This document shows, piece after piece, positions 54,435 through 63,999 of a stretch of 64,000 bases of DNA. Location: assembly GCF_014154935.1 (NCBI RefSeq), contig NZ_JACEHH010000024.1, forward strand, positions 62,001 to 126,000. The letters are read 5' to 3'. The translations under genes were made by a program, and so were the position numbers. The notes beneath the pieces are model-generated. The model was not told the DNA's origin and did no database searches. It saw only the letters and a program-made list of their open reading frames with translations. Within the stretch, counting starts at the first letter, position 1. Every line of letters begins with the position of its first letter. The stretch is from Stieleria mannarensis. Lineage in GTDB: Bacteria; Planctomycetota; Planctomycetia; Pirellulales; Pirellulaceae.

Positions 54435-57400
54435 CTAGGCCGCTTCGCTGATCGATTGGGACTGCGGTCGCTCGCCATCGAGCCCCAACGCGACGGCCGC
54501 CGGCATCGAGCGGATGTGCAGGTCGCGTTGGGGGAATGCGACCTCGATTCCCGCCTGACGGAATGCCTGGTCGATTTCCGTGTGCAGTTGGTGAATCACC
54601 TCCAGCCGATTGTCCAGCGTCGGCAGATACGTTCGCAGCGACAGGTTCAGCGCGTTGTCGCCGAACCCTTCGAACGTGGCCACCGATGGCGGATCGTCCA
54701 GAATCAGCGGGTGATCGTTGGCCGCTTTCAGCAGGATCTCACGTGCCTGTTCGGTATCACTGCCATAGGCCAGACCGACATTGATCACGATCCGATTGAT
54801 CTTGTCCGACAGGGTCCAATTGAGCAATCGTCCGGTGATGAATTCCTTGTTCGGGACCACGTATTCCTTGCGGTCCCAGTTGGTGATCGACGTGGCCCGG
54901 ATGCGGATCCTGGAAACCACGCCGGTCACGTCATCGACCGTCACCACATCGCCGACGCGGATCGGGCGCTCGAGCAAGATGATCAGCCCGGCCACGAAGT
55001 TCGCAAACATCTCCTGCAACCCGAACGCCAAGCCGAAGGTCAACGCCGTCGCCAACCACTGGATCTGCGACCACTGCAATCCGATCGTCGAACACGTGGC
55101 GATCGTTCCGGCCAGCACGATCGCATAACTGACCAACGTCGTGATGGCGTAACGGACCGATGCATCGACCGGTAATTGTTGCAGCACCGAGATCTCCAAC
55201 AACCCCGGCCCGTTCTTGGCCAACACGAAGGTGACGAACGCAATCAACAGCGCCAATGCCAGGTCCGAGGCGGTGACGACATCGGAGCGCTGGCCCGTCG
55301 GTGCGGTCGATCCGGCAGCGTCGGCCGAGGCATCGACACCGGGAACCATGCCGGCCGCCGCGGTCGTTTCGGCCGCTGAGGCCGCGGCGACCGTTGCTGT
55401 CGTTGATCCGCCCCACAATTCGTATTTGTCCAACATCCCCAGCGCCGGCAACACTTGCACCCAAATGCACCACAGGCCGATCACCGACCCGGCGACCAAT
55501 GCAGAATTGACCAGTCGTTTGGATTGCAGACTTTGTGCGGTGATGTCGTTTTCGGGAGTCGACGTGACGATGCCCGCAACCGATTGCCGGCCGTCATCTT
55601 CGCTGCCGGCCGTGCCCGCCGCTGCGGCAGCCGCTGCGGCCCGCTGCCGCGATTGGGCGATGCTGAGCGATCGTCGACGCAGCAGCAACATCCGCAACAA
55701 CATCGATCGCAGCACAAGCAGGCTGGAGACGAACAGGGCGGTGGCAAAGACGCGCCAGAACAGGACTTCGGCCGTGTAGTAATAGCCCAGCGTCGCCAGC
55801 AACCCCAGCGTCAGCGGCACGCTCGCCGCCGCGATGCACCAGACGTATCGCAGCCGGCTGGCCCATTCGGACGTGTGCGTCGCCAGGTAGTCACGCAGCA
55901 TGCCGGCGGGGCTGAGCACACGGTACAAGGACACCGCCAGCACGATCATACCCGCGATGTACGCCACCCGCTCGACCGAATTGCGGCCGTGGGACGCATC
56001 GGTCACCGAAAGCATGCCCGTGACGAAGACGATCGGCAATGCGATCGCCAGCAGTTGGCGCAGTTCACGTCGCACCGTCGTCGTCACGCTGCGGTTCCAG
56101 CGGAAATGGTTTTCCGCCAACCCTTGCGGTCGGCAAATCTGACGCAAACATTCCAGGGCCAGCCAGATCACGGCCACCGAGGTCATGCCGCGCGAAACGC
56201 CTTTGAGGAACAGGTCATCGGCGTGAGAGACACTCAGCCGCCAGGCGAAAAAGGCGAACAGCAGCGGGCCGGTCGCGGAAACAATGATCGACAACGTCAG
56301 CGTCAACAGGGTCGGAACCATCGTTTGGCAATTGGCCTTCATCGCCACCGCACCGGCATCCTTGATCCGGTCCCGCATGCGTTTACGCCGCAGCATCAAC
56401 AGCCCGCACGCGGCGGCGGCCAACAGGTACACGGGGAAACGGTTGCGGGCATCCCGGATCAGGTGCGCGCCCAGTCCCACCCAGGCTTCGGCATCCAGCA
56501 GTCGCTTGTCGGTCGTTTCGACCGAAAAATCGTCGCTCAAAAAGCGTGCGCTGCGGATCCACAACACCCGCTCGTCGATGTAGTTTTCGTATTCGGCGGT
56601 CAACGCGATGATCTGGCGGTCTTCAAAGTCCAATTCCACCAGCGCGTCGAAATACTGGTTGCTGGTGCGGATCAACGCATCGAGATACTCTTGCTTTCGC
56701 GCCAGCAGTTCTTGGGCGGCCGACCGCAGCACTGCGGTATCGCGACCGTTGGTCGACTGCTGGATCATCTCCGCGATGCAGGCTTCGGTGTCCGCGATCG
56801 CTTGCCGCTGATCGTCGTATTCGAACAACTCGTATTGGGCATCGTTGATCAACGTTTGGCGGTCGGCGACGTCGATCTTGCGCTGCCTGACGTCGGGCAG
56901 GGTGGACCGTTGTTTTCGAAGCAGCGCACCCACCGAACTGGTCAGCCCCACCAGGTCGACTTTGTTTTTGGTCGTCTTGAATTGCTTGGCGAGCTTCTCG
57001 TGGGCCTCGGTCGCCGCCTTCAATTCCTGCTCGGCCGTCGCCAGCGAATCGGCGACCCGTTTGGCGCTTTCGGCCAAGGCTTGGTTCTGCTCGGCAAACG
57101 CTCGCAACGAGGGGGCCGCGGCGATCGCTTCCAGCTTGGCTTTGCGGACCGATTCGGCCGCGGCGATCTCCCGAGCCTGTTTGATCCGCTGCCCCAACGC
57201 CTCCAGGCTCTTTTCGGTGAACATCACCTGCTTGGCCGCCAGGTCGGATCGCAGCTGGACCATGCCCAGCGCTTCTTCGGCGTCGTATTTGGCCAGTTCC
57301 GCTTCCAGCGTCGGGCCTTCGGCTTCGAGCAAACGTTGACTGGTCTCGCCGCGCACCTGTCGGGCGGTGGTCAACGCCGTGGTTTCGCCGGAGCTGTCGG

Positions 57401-58094
57401 GGACGCGGTTTTGCCGGCCCTCTTCCAGCTTTTGTTGCAACGCCACCAGTTGCGATCGAATCTCCTTGCGACGCTGAGAACGCGTCTGGGATTCGGATTC
57501 GGCTGCCAAGCGATTTTGTTTCTGTGTCGCCAGCTGTAACTCCAGCTGTGCCAACTGTTGTTCCAATTCGACCAGCTTCAATTGGGGGTCGATGACCGGC
57601 TGTTTGGTTTTTAATTCCTCCAGTTTGCCGCGAAGACGTTCGGCCCGGGTGCCGGCCGATTCCGCTTCGGCCGCCAACTCTTCACGCTGTCGGTTCAGCT
57701 CTGCGGCGGCCTTTAGATCCGCCAGCGCCGCTCGGTACAATTCCGACACGGCGGTGCGGGCCTCGGGCGCGAGTGACGCATCCTGGTCCGCCGCCTGCAG
57801 CCGTTGGTTGATCTGGTCGACCGTCAGCGCGGCGGGCTGTGGTGCCGGTTCGGCCGCCGCCTGGCCGACCATGTCGCCCTCGATTCCGAACACACCTGGC
57901 GGTGTGGTCAGCCCCCAGGCGAGGATCAAGGCGGCAACGATCCGAGGGTTGATCGACTGATTGAACAAAGCAGGCCTCCTGCCTGAAACGTGACTCCGTA
58001 GGGGTGCGGCGGCCGGTCCGATCCGCCAATTCGACACTACGTCAGGGAGGCAGAATGCGGCAAGTCGATTTCGACGTGAAACTTCAAAAGTCAT
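54435..58094 (-). CDS. Giant MscS-family (MscK-like) mechanosensitive channel 1
   Basis: 1219 residues from the ATG at 58094; the true start may be nearer the signal segment PRIVAALILAWGLTTP, where a TTG is available. Residues about 75-500 are periplasmic coiled coil (repeated QLA/ELE heptads). About ten membrane helices follow at 560-990. The MscS core has LTFGLAFGLQEMFANFVAGL, ERPIRVGDVVTVDD and NWDRKEYVVPNKEFITGRLLNW. A C-terminal domain ends VAFPQRDLHIR. A low-complexity Ala/Thr stretch lies between two helices. Divergent from a paralogue. Confidence 0.9.
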   Translation of the reverse strand: MTFEVSRRNRLAAFCLPDVVSNWRIGPAAAPLRSHVSGRRPALFNQSINPRIVAALILAWGLTTPPGVFGIEGDMVGQAAAEPAPQPAALTVDQINQRLQAADQDASLAPEARTAVSELYRAALADLKAAAELNRQREELAAEAESAGTRAERLRGKLEELKTKQPVIDPQLKLVELEQQLAQLELQLATQKQNRLAAESESQTRSQRRKEIRSQLVALQQKLEEGRQNRVPDSSGETTALTTARQVRGETSQRLLEAEGPTLEAELAKYDAEEALGMVQLRSDLAAKQVMFTEKSLEALGQRIKQAREIAAAESVRKAKLEAIAAAPSLRAFAEQNQALAESAKRVADSLATAEQELKAATEAHEKLAKQFKTTKNKVDLVGLTSSVGALLRKQRSTLPDVRQRKIDVADRQTLINDAQYELFEYDDQRQAIADTEACIAEMIQQSTNGRDTAVLRSAAQELLARKQEYLDALIRTSNQYFDALVELDFEDRQIIALTAEYENYIDERVLWIRSARFLSDDFSVETTDKRLLDAEAWVGLGAHLIRDARNRFPVYLLAAAACGLLMLRRKRMRDRIKDAGAVAMKANCQTMVPTLLTLTLSIIVSATGPLLFAFFAWRLSVSHADDLFLKGVSRGMTSVAVIWLALECLRQICRPQGLAENHFRWNRSVTTTVRRELRQLLAIALPIVFVTGMLSVTDASHGRNSVERVAYIAGMIVLAVSLYRVLSPAGMLRDYLATHTSEWASRLRYVWCIAAASVPLTLGLLATLGYYYTAEVLFWRVFATALFVSSLLVLRSMLLRMLLLRRRSLSIAQSRQRAAAAAAAAGTAGSEDDGRQSVAGIVTSTPENDITAQSLQSKRLVNSALVAGSVIGLWCIWVQVLPALGMLDKYELWGGSTTATVAAASAAETTAAAGMVPGVDASADAAGSTAPTGQRSDVVTASDLALALLIAFVTFVLAKNGPGLLEISVLQQLPVDASVRYAITTLVSYAIVLAGTIATCSTIGLQWSQIQWLATALTFGLAFGLQEMFANFVAGLIILLERPIRVGDVVTVDDVTGVVSRIRIRATSITNWDRKEYVVPNKEFITGRLLNWTLSDKINRIVINVGLAYGSDTEQAREILLKAANDHPLILDDPPSVATFEGFGDNALNLSLRTYLPTLDNRLEVIHQLHTEIDQAFRQAGIEVAFPQRDLHIRSMPAAVALGLDGERPQSQSISEAA

Positions 58095-58144
58095 CGTCCG
58101 TTCAATGGCACACTTCGAATTCTCGCCTGTCTCGCTATCATGCG

Positions 58145-58172
58145 TTTCAAGTTCCAAGTTTCAAGTTTCAAG
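58145..58172. repeat. Four tandem heptamers TTTCAAG in the divergent mscS promoter region
   Basis: Copies at 58145, 58152 (TTCCAAG), 58159 and 58166. They lie between the two mscK-like genes, 23 bp before the ATG at 58195. Confidence 0.85.
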
Positions 58173-58194
58173 CGATAACGTTCCGTTGACCGAT

Positions 58195-61100
58195 ATGCCA
58201 TTTCCGCTGTCCGCCGTTCGCCTGCTTTGCTTGCAATGCTTTGTCGTCCTCGCGGTGTCGCTGGCTTGCTTGACCGGGCACGCCCAGGAGACGCCGCCGG
58301 CTGTTTCGCCCGCTGTTTCGCCCGCTGTCCCGATCGTCGGGGCCAACGGCCCCACGGTCGATTCGATCGATGCGGAACTGGCGGCGTTGGAATTGAAATC
58401 GGATCTGGATGCGGCGACCAAGACGCGGCTGGTCGCGCTGTTGCAGCAAGCCAAAACGACGCTGCAGCAGGGGCAGACCTACGAGGAGTTGGCGAATCAA
58501 TACTCGCAGATGATCGGCAGCGTGGCGGCCCGCCAGGCGGAGATTCAAGCTCAATTGGACGCTCAGGCGGGAAAGGAACCCGCGATCGCCGAAGACCTGA
58601 CGCTGGCCGACGCGACCCAGAGCTTGGCCACGCTGAAAGCTGAATTGGCGGCCGCTTCCAAACAGGTGACGGATCTGACCGCCGAGTCGGCGCGGCGGCG
58701 AACCAGGCTGGGCGAAATCCCGGGCTTGCTGACCAGTGCCGAAAAAGAGCGTGCCGACGTCGCCGCCCAACAGGCTCAGCCCGCCCCGGTCAACGAATCG
58801 GCGATCGAGTCCCAGACGCGCAAGACGTTGCTGGCGGCGCGCGGCGAAGAATTGGCCGCGCGCATCGAGGCACTCGAGAACGAACAGGCGGCCTACACCG
58901 CGACCGTGGATTTGTTGCCGTTGGAGCGGAAACTGGCCGAGGCGAACGTTGCACGACTGCGCCGCCAAACCGAGTTGCTGCAGGAAGCGGTTTTGGCGAT
59001 GCAAAAGCAGCAGGTGCAGGAGACGGCGGATGATCTCAAGCAAAACGTCGCTTCGGTCCCGAAGAGTTTACGAACGTTGGCCGAACGCAATGTCGAACTC
59101 GCCGAGTTGCAAAAGCAGCTCATCGAACAGGCGGCGACGACCCAGCAGAACTTGGCGGGCGTGCAATCCGCAGTGGATGAAGTCAAAGCGGATGCCAAAT
59201 CGTCCAAGGAGAGAATCGATGCGATCGGATTGACCGACGCCTTGGGTGTGATCCTTCGTCAGCAGAGGGAAGAAGCAAAAGCACTGCGAAACAAGTTCCG
59301 CCCCCGCGACGATCTGAACAAAAAGGTCGAAGAGTACCAGCTCAGCACCTTCAAGATGGAAGACGAACTGGCGGACATCAACCAATGGCTCGACCAACGC
59401 GAATCGGTGCAAGTCGATTGGGACAGCACCGAGATCGCGTGGGGCGATCTCGGACAAGACCAGGCGGAGTGGGTGCTCAAACGCAAACGCCGCAAACTGC
59501 TCGAAGACACGCTTCAATCACAGAATGCCGTCTTGCAGTCGATGCTGACCAGCGACACGCAACGTCGCGAATTGGTTTTGTTGATCGATGAATTCACCGC
59601 GGCCATCGATGCCAACCTATTTTGGACCAAAGACGCCCCGACCCTCTCGGTCGACGAATTGGCGGTTGCGCCGGAGTTGGTTCAGTGGGTCAGTATGCCG
59701 ACGTCGTGGGCCAACGCCGTTCATCAAATGATCTTAACCGTCACGCTCCAGCCGCTCGCATCGCTGGCCATGATCTCGCTGGCCTTCGTCGTCCTGCTGG
59801 GGCGGGGGCGGGCGCGGGCCGCGGTCAAGCGGGAGGGCGAGGAGGCGACCAAGGTCAACGTCGGGTTCCTGTCGACGGTCCGTGCCATGGTGGCCACCTT
59901 TGTCGCCGCGATGGTTTGGCCGGCTTGTTTGGGAACCTTCGCGTTTCTGCTGGTCGAAACCTCGCCGGCCGATCCGTTTGTGCGCGGGTTGGGAAACGCG
60001 TTGGCGATGGCCGCGCTGTACGTTTCGTCGCGCGAACTGCTTTCGAAGGTTTGCCGTGACAAGGGAGTCGCCGAGTGCCATTTCGGATGGACCGAAAACC
60101 TGCGTCGGCATCTCCGTCGGCACTTGCGTTGGTACACCTTGGTGGGCGGGATCATCGTCCTGGCGATGGGGGTCTTCTATGAACACCCGGATGCCGAGGT
60201 GCGAATCTTTGCGATCCGGATCATGTCGACGGCACTGTTTCTGGTGACGGCCGCTTTCCATCATCTGATGCTGCGTCAAAACAGCCCGTTGTACCGGCAA
60301 CTGGTATTGGATAGCCCCAGTTCGCTGATCTATCGAATACGGAAACTGATCTGGGCCATCGCCGTGTTGGCTCCGATCCTGTTCGCATTCATGGCATTGG
60401 CCGGGTACCTGGAAACGACGTTCCAGTTGGGGCATTCGTTGCAGTCGACGTTCCTGCTGTTGGTGGTGATTGTTCTCGGTCATGGGCTGCTCTCACGTTG
60501 GTTGATGCTGCGGCGACGTGATCTGGCTCGCCGCCGGGCGATGGAGCAACGCGAGCGAAAGCTGAAAGAATTGCAGGGCAGCGAAGGGCAAGCGATCGCC
60601 GAGCAGGTCGGCATCGTGCTCGAAGAAGAGAATGCCGGCGATCTGGAGAAGTTGGACGAACAGGGACGGCAAACGGCCGTGGTGTTTGCCTCGATCCTGG
60701 CCCTGATCGGATTCGGATTCATCTGGCAGGACCTCGTTCCCGCATTGGCCTACTTCGACGACATTTCGCTGGGAACCGTTGGGACCGGAGAGGACATCGA
60801 GTCGGTCAGCCTGTTGGATGTGATCTACAGTCTGCTGTGCATCGCGTTGATGGTTTACGCGACCGGCGTCGTCCCACGCGTCTTTGAACTGCTGGTCCGC
60901 GGCAGGACGGGACTCGATTCCGGGGCCCGCTACGCGATCTCGACACTGTTGCGATACGTGATCATCATCGCCGGATGTATCATTGTCATGAACCTGCTGA
61001 GTGTTCCCTACAACCAACTCGGTTGGCTGTTGGCCGCCGCCTCGGTCGGTCTGGGATTCGGGTTGCAAGAAATCGTCGCCAATTTCGTCTCCGGAATCAT

Positions 61101-61629
61101 CCTGCTGCTCGAACGCCCGGTGCGTGTCGGCGATGTTGTCACCATCGGCGACACCACCGGCATCGTCTCGCGGATTCAGATGCGCGCCACGACGGTGACC
61201 AACTGGGATCGCAAAGAATTGGTGATTCCCAACAAGGACTTGATCACCGAAAAACTGCTCAACTGGTCACTCACCAACGTGATCAACCGGCTGACGATCA
61301 ACATCGGCGTGGCCTATGGCAGCGACCCCGATCAAGTTCGCGAATTGCTGTATCAAGTCGTGCGATCTCATCCGCAGGTGCTGACCGATCCCGCACCGCT
61401 GATCAATTTCGACACCTTCGGCGACAGTGCCCTGAATTTCGCCGTGCGTTTCTATCTCGAAAAGCTGGACAACCGAATCGAAGTCACCCATCAGATCAAT
61501 CGGGACATCGCCGAGGCGCTCGAAAAGGCCGGGATCACGATTCCGTTCCCCCAGCGCGACGTGCACTTGGACATCAACGGCGACGACGCCGCCCTGCCGC
61601 TGTCCCTGCGACGCGGGCGCGATCAGTAA
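58195..61629 (+). CDS. Giant MscS-family (MscK-like) mechanosensitive channel 2
   Basis: 1144 residues from the ATG at 58195, which starts a proper signal peptide (LLCLQCFVVLAVSLACLTGHA); an in-frame ATG at 58105 would bury it. Periplasmic coiled coil to about residue 470. About ten membrane helices, then the MscS core: AAASVGLGFGLQEIVANFVSG, ERPVRVGDVVTIGD, NWDRKELVIPNKDLITEKLLNW, ending ITIPFPQRDVHLD. The pore segment is longer in Gly and closer to the MscS consensus than that of the divergent paralogue. Both channels presumably release solutes on osmotic downshift. Confidence 0.92.
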   Translation: MPFPLSAVRLLCLQCFVVLAVSLACLTGHAQETPPAVSPAVSPAVPIVGANGPTVDSIDAELAALELKSDLDAATKTRLVALLQQAKTTLQQGQTYEELANQYSQMIGSVAARQAEIQAQLDAQAGKEPAIAEDLTLADATQSLATLKAELAAASKQVTDLTAESARRRTRLGEIPGLLTSAEKERADVAAQQAQPAPVNESAIESQTRKTLLAARGEELAARIEALENEQAAYTATVDLLPLERKLAEANVARLRRQTELLQEAVLAMQKQQVQETADDLKQNVASVPKSLRTLAERNVELAELQKQLIEQAATTQQNLAGVQSAVDEVKADAKSSKERIDAIGLTDALGVILRQQREEAKALRNKFRPRDDLNKKVEEYQLSTFKMEDELADINQWLDQRESVQVDWDSTEIAWGDLGQDQAEWVLKRKRRKLLEDTLQSQNAVLQSMLTSDTQRRELVLLIDEFTAAIDANLFWTKDAPTLSVDELAVAPELVQWVSMPTSWANAVHQMILTVTLQPLASLAMISLAFVVLLGRGRARAAVKREGEEATKVNVGFLSTVRAMVATFVAAMVWPACLGTFAFLLVETSPADPFVRGLGNALAMAALYVSSRELLSKVCRDKGVAECHFGWTENLRRHLRRHLRWYTLVGGIIVLAMGVFYEHPDAEVRIFAIRIMSTALFLVTAAFHHLMLRQNSPLYRQLVLDSPSSLIYRIRKLIWAIAVLAPILFAFMALAGYLETTFQLGHSLQSTFLLLVVIVLGHGLLSRWLMLRRRDLARRRAMEQRERKLKELQGSEGQAIAEQVGIVLEEENAGDLEKLDEQGRQTAVVFASILALIGFGFIWQDLVPALAYFDDISLGTVGTGEDIESVSLLDVIYSLLCIALMVYATGVVPRVFELLVRGRTGLDSGARYAISTLLRYVIIIAGCIIVMNLLSVPYNQLGWLLAAASVGLGFGLQEIVANFVSGIILLLERPVRVGDVVTIGDTTGIVSRIQMRATTVTNWDRKELVIPNKDLITEKLLNWSLTNVINRLTINIGVAYGSDPDQVRELLYQVVRSHPQVLTDPAPLINFDTFGDSALNFAVRFYLEKLDNRIEVTHQINRDIAEALEKAGITIPFPQRDVHLDINGDDAALPLSLRRGRDQ

Positions 61630-61727
61630 CCGATCCGCAGCGACTTTGACGTCGCGACGCTCGACGCGAGCATGGAAAACCCCGGGGCTCCACCTGCTGG
61701 CGAAGGTCGCTACGTTTGACCGGCGAA

Positions 61728-62942
61728 TCACAAGATCCGCTTGGGCGGGATGATCACGTTGGACACGATCAATCCACCGACCAGGCTGGATGCGATCACG
61801 ACCATTTCAAATCCGTACTGGACCGCTTCGACCGTTTGCTGCTGCGAGAGCGCCGACAGCGATCGATAGCCCAGCGAACCGGGAACCAGGATCAACATTC
61901 CCGGGGTCTGCGGGACCAACGCCGGGATGTCGCGAATCCGTGCGTACAGGTTGCTGCCACACCCGACTGACAACGCGCCCAGAAACGAAGCGACTTCGAT
62001 GCCGAATCGGGGGCCGGCAGCCCAACTGACGACCACGCCCAAAACGGAGACCAAGGCGATGACCGGCCATTGCCGCCAGGCGGCGCGAAACACGATCGCA
62101 AACGCGACCGGCGCGACCGCCAGTGCGACCCATTGCCAATCCGATGCCAGCGGCAACCGCGGCCCCATCTGCGGCTGGAAACGGTCCAGCAATCGCCACA
62201 CCAAGATCGCACCGACAAACAAGGTCGCCAGCGAAACCAGGGCGCCGGACATTCGGGCCACGCCCGCCGACAGGTGGCCGACGGCCAGTTCCGTCAACGC
62301 GACCGTCAGACGCAAACCCGGGATCAGAATGATCAGCCCCGCCAACGTGACCAGACGGTGATCGATGGGAACGACGTAACAAGCCACCAGCAACGAACTG
62401 GTCGCCGCCACGACACCGGCCAGCAATTCCAGCAGGCCTAATTCCAACCGCCAATGCTCGTACAGCAACTCGATTCCCGCGACGAGTGCACCGACCAGAC
62501 CGGCCAACGCGATTTCCCACGGCGTCCCCGCAAACAAAACCGCGACGGCGGCACAGGCGACCGCGCAGGCGGCGATGTAGACCGGCGGGCCGTACAATGC
62601 CTTGGCCTGCTCGATCTGTTCCATCTCGGTCGTCGCGGCGTCGACGGTCATCTCGCCGCGCTCGACGCGAGTGAGCAATTCGTCGAATCGGATCAGCTTG
62701 TCGACGTTAACCGGTCCGCTGTCGACACGCCGGATGACAGTCATTTCGTCGCCCGATGAATCACGGAGCGAAATCACAAGCGCCGTCGGCGTGTACAAGA
62801 ATTCGCCGTGAATGCCCAACGCCGCGGCGACTTTCCCCATCACGCGTTCGAGCCGGTGCGACGGTGTGCCGAAACGATGCAACATGATGGCGGCATCAAT
62901 CAAAAACGTTTGCGACGACGGCGGTTGTTGTGACTTTCCCAT
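61728..62942 (-). CDS. ThrE-family threonine/serine exporter
   Basis: 404 residues. The N-terminal cytosolic hydrolase-like domain starts FLIDAAIMLHRFGTPSHRLE and contains VISLRDSS. About ten membrane helices follow (AACAVACAAVAVLFAG, LIILIPGLRLTVALTELAVG, PQTPGMLILVPGSLGYRSL). The fused layout equals the full-length ThrE exporter, as in Corynebacterium. It probably exports small amino acids using the proton gradient. It stands alone, convergent with the mscK-like gene, followed upstream by a family A repeat. Confidence 0.85.
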   Translation of the reverse strand: MGKSQQPPSSQTFLIDAAIMLHRFGTPSHRLERVMGKVAAALGIHGEFLYTPTALVISLRDSSGDEMTVIRRVDSGPVNVDKLIRFDELLTRVERGEMTVDAATTEMEQIEQAKALYGPPVYIAACAVACAAVAVLFAGTPWEIALAGLVGALVAGIELLYEHWRLELGLLELLAGVVAATSSLLVACYVVPIDHRLVTLAGLIILIPGLRLTVALTELAVGHLSAGVARMSGALVSLATLFVGAILVWRLLDRFQPQMGPRLPLASDWQWVALAVAPVAFAIVFRAAWRQWPVIALVSVLGVVVSWAAGPRFGIEVASFLGALSVGCGSNLYARIRDIPALVPQTPGMLILVPGSLGYRSLSALSQQQTVEAVQYGFEMVVIASSLVGGLIVSNVIIPPKRIL

Positions 62943-62980
62943 CCGCGGCGTTGTAGTCTGCCACCCCCGTTGGTGTCTAG

Positions 62981-63035
62981 CCTTCCGGGCCGTCGCCCGT
63001 GGGGCTCAGCGCGACGACCTAGAAAGGACGTCGTA
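62981..63035. repeat. Dispersed intergenic repeat, family A, copy 2 (reverse)
   Basis: CCTTCCGGGC ... GACGACCTAGAAAGGACGTC, the reverse of 8940-8995. Confidence 0.65.
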
Positions 63036-63098
63036 CACCCATCCACCGACCACCTCTTACCCGATCGGCCAGTTCATCGGGATTTGTCTTCTTGGCCC

Positions 63099-63197
63099 CT
63101 AAAACAGAAACGCAACCAGCAGCAGTCCGATCAACAAGATGCCCAGTCCGAGCAGCAGCAGGGACCTGTGAGACGGTCGCGTCGTCCCGGTCGGCAT
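63099..63197 (-). CDS. 32-aa single-span membrane peptide
   Basis: An ATG at 63197 opens a 32-codon frame: a polar, basic start MPTGTTRPSHR, then one uninterrupted hydrophobic helix (LLLLGLGILLIGLLLVAFLF) ending at the stop. The sharp polar/hydrophobic division is unlike shadow frames. The frame stays open further upstream (GALTSVLIATL), so a longer form from a rare start is possible. It follows the dimethylformamidase-like gene by 91 bp on the same strand. Function unknown. Confidence 0.4.
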   Translation of the reverse strand: MPTGTTRPSHRSLLLLGLGILLIGLLLVAFLF

Positions 63198-63288
63198 CAG
63201 GGTCGCGATGAGAACCGATGTGAGTGCCCCGTGCGGACGCGGCGGGATGGAATCCCACGGCAAGACAGCAGTACGCTTTGTTGCCGGG

Positions 63289-63999
63289 TCAGCCGTTTTT
63301 CCCGATTGCCCGTCGCAGCAGGTTGTGGGTGATCCGCTGGACGCGGTCGTCGGGACCGTGGGGACGGCTCCAATGCGACCACGGCAGCCAGTGTCCCGGC
63401 GGGCTGGCCAAACCTTGGCACCACCAGATCGTCGACGCGTTGAAGACGAAATTGTTGTTGGGGCCGGGGTAGATCGTCGATGTCCATGTTTGCGGGTTTA
63501 CGCCGCCTTGCAGCGCCGTGCCAGTGCCGACAACCTCCAATCCGGGGATGTCGCTGGGCGGATCGCCGTGGTACTCCCAGCCGATCAGACCGGGGATCGA
63601 TTCACCCTGTTTCATCGCGGTGCCTGCAAAGATCCAATGATCCGGCAACGCACAAATCCAATCGCCGCCACCGTTGACCGGGCTGACGTTTCGCGATCCC
63701 ATCAAGTAGCCTTCGTCGGGTCCGCGATGTGGGAACGGTCCGTGCCGTTGCTCGCGAAGTGTGGCCCATTTGTAATCACCGCCATACGGCCCGCCGCGAA
63801 ACAGAATACGGTTGGCGCGGCCGTCGGCGCTTTCACGAAACGGGCTGACCCAGCACACCGAGTTGCCCGAGAGGAACATCAAACTAACGCCTGAATCCCG
63901 CATCCGGACGACGCTGTGGTATTGCCGGATGTCCCAGTATTCGTCGTGCCCGTTGCTGATGAACGTTTTGCACTTCAGTCCCCGGTCGGCTGTCAACAT
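63289..63999 (-). CDS. N,N-dimethylformamidase large-subunit-like protein (5' end outside window)
   Basis: The C-terminal 236 residues are in the window; the frame is still open at its edge, so the Met at 63999 is probably internal. FISNGHDEYWDIRQYHSVVR, LSGNSVCWVSPFR and IPGLIGWEYHGDPP are typical of the dimethylformamidase beta-subunit C-terminal domain. Family members hydrolyse small amides, but planctomycete homologues are not characterised, so the substrate is open. Stop at 63289. Confidence 0.7.
   Translation of the reverse strand: MLTADRGLKCKTFISNGHDEYWDIRQYHSVVRMRDSGVSLMFLSGNSVCWVSPFRESADGRANRILFRGGPYGGDYKWATLREQRHGPFPHRGPDEGYLMGSRNVSPVNGGGDWICALPDHWIFAGTAMKQGESIPGLIGWEYHGDPPSDIPGLEVVGTGTALQGGVNPQTWTSTIYPGPNNNFVFNASTIWWCQGLASPPGHWLPWSHWSRPHGPDDRVQRITHNLLRRAIGKNG

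Noticed and set aside
55455-57539. 694-codon open frame opposite the first MscK-like gene
   Set aside because: Arg/Gln/Gly-rich translation with no domain, antisense to a well-supported channel gene; a product of GC-rich codon bias.
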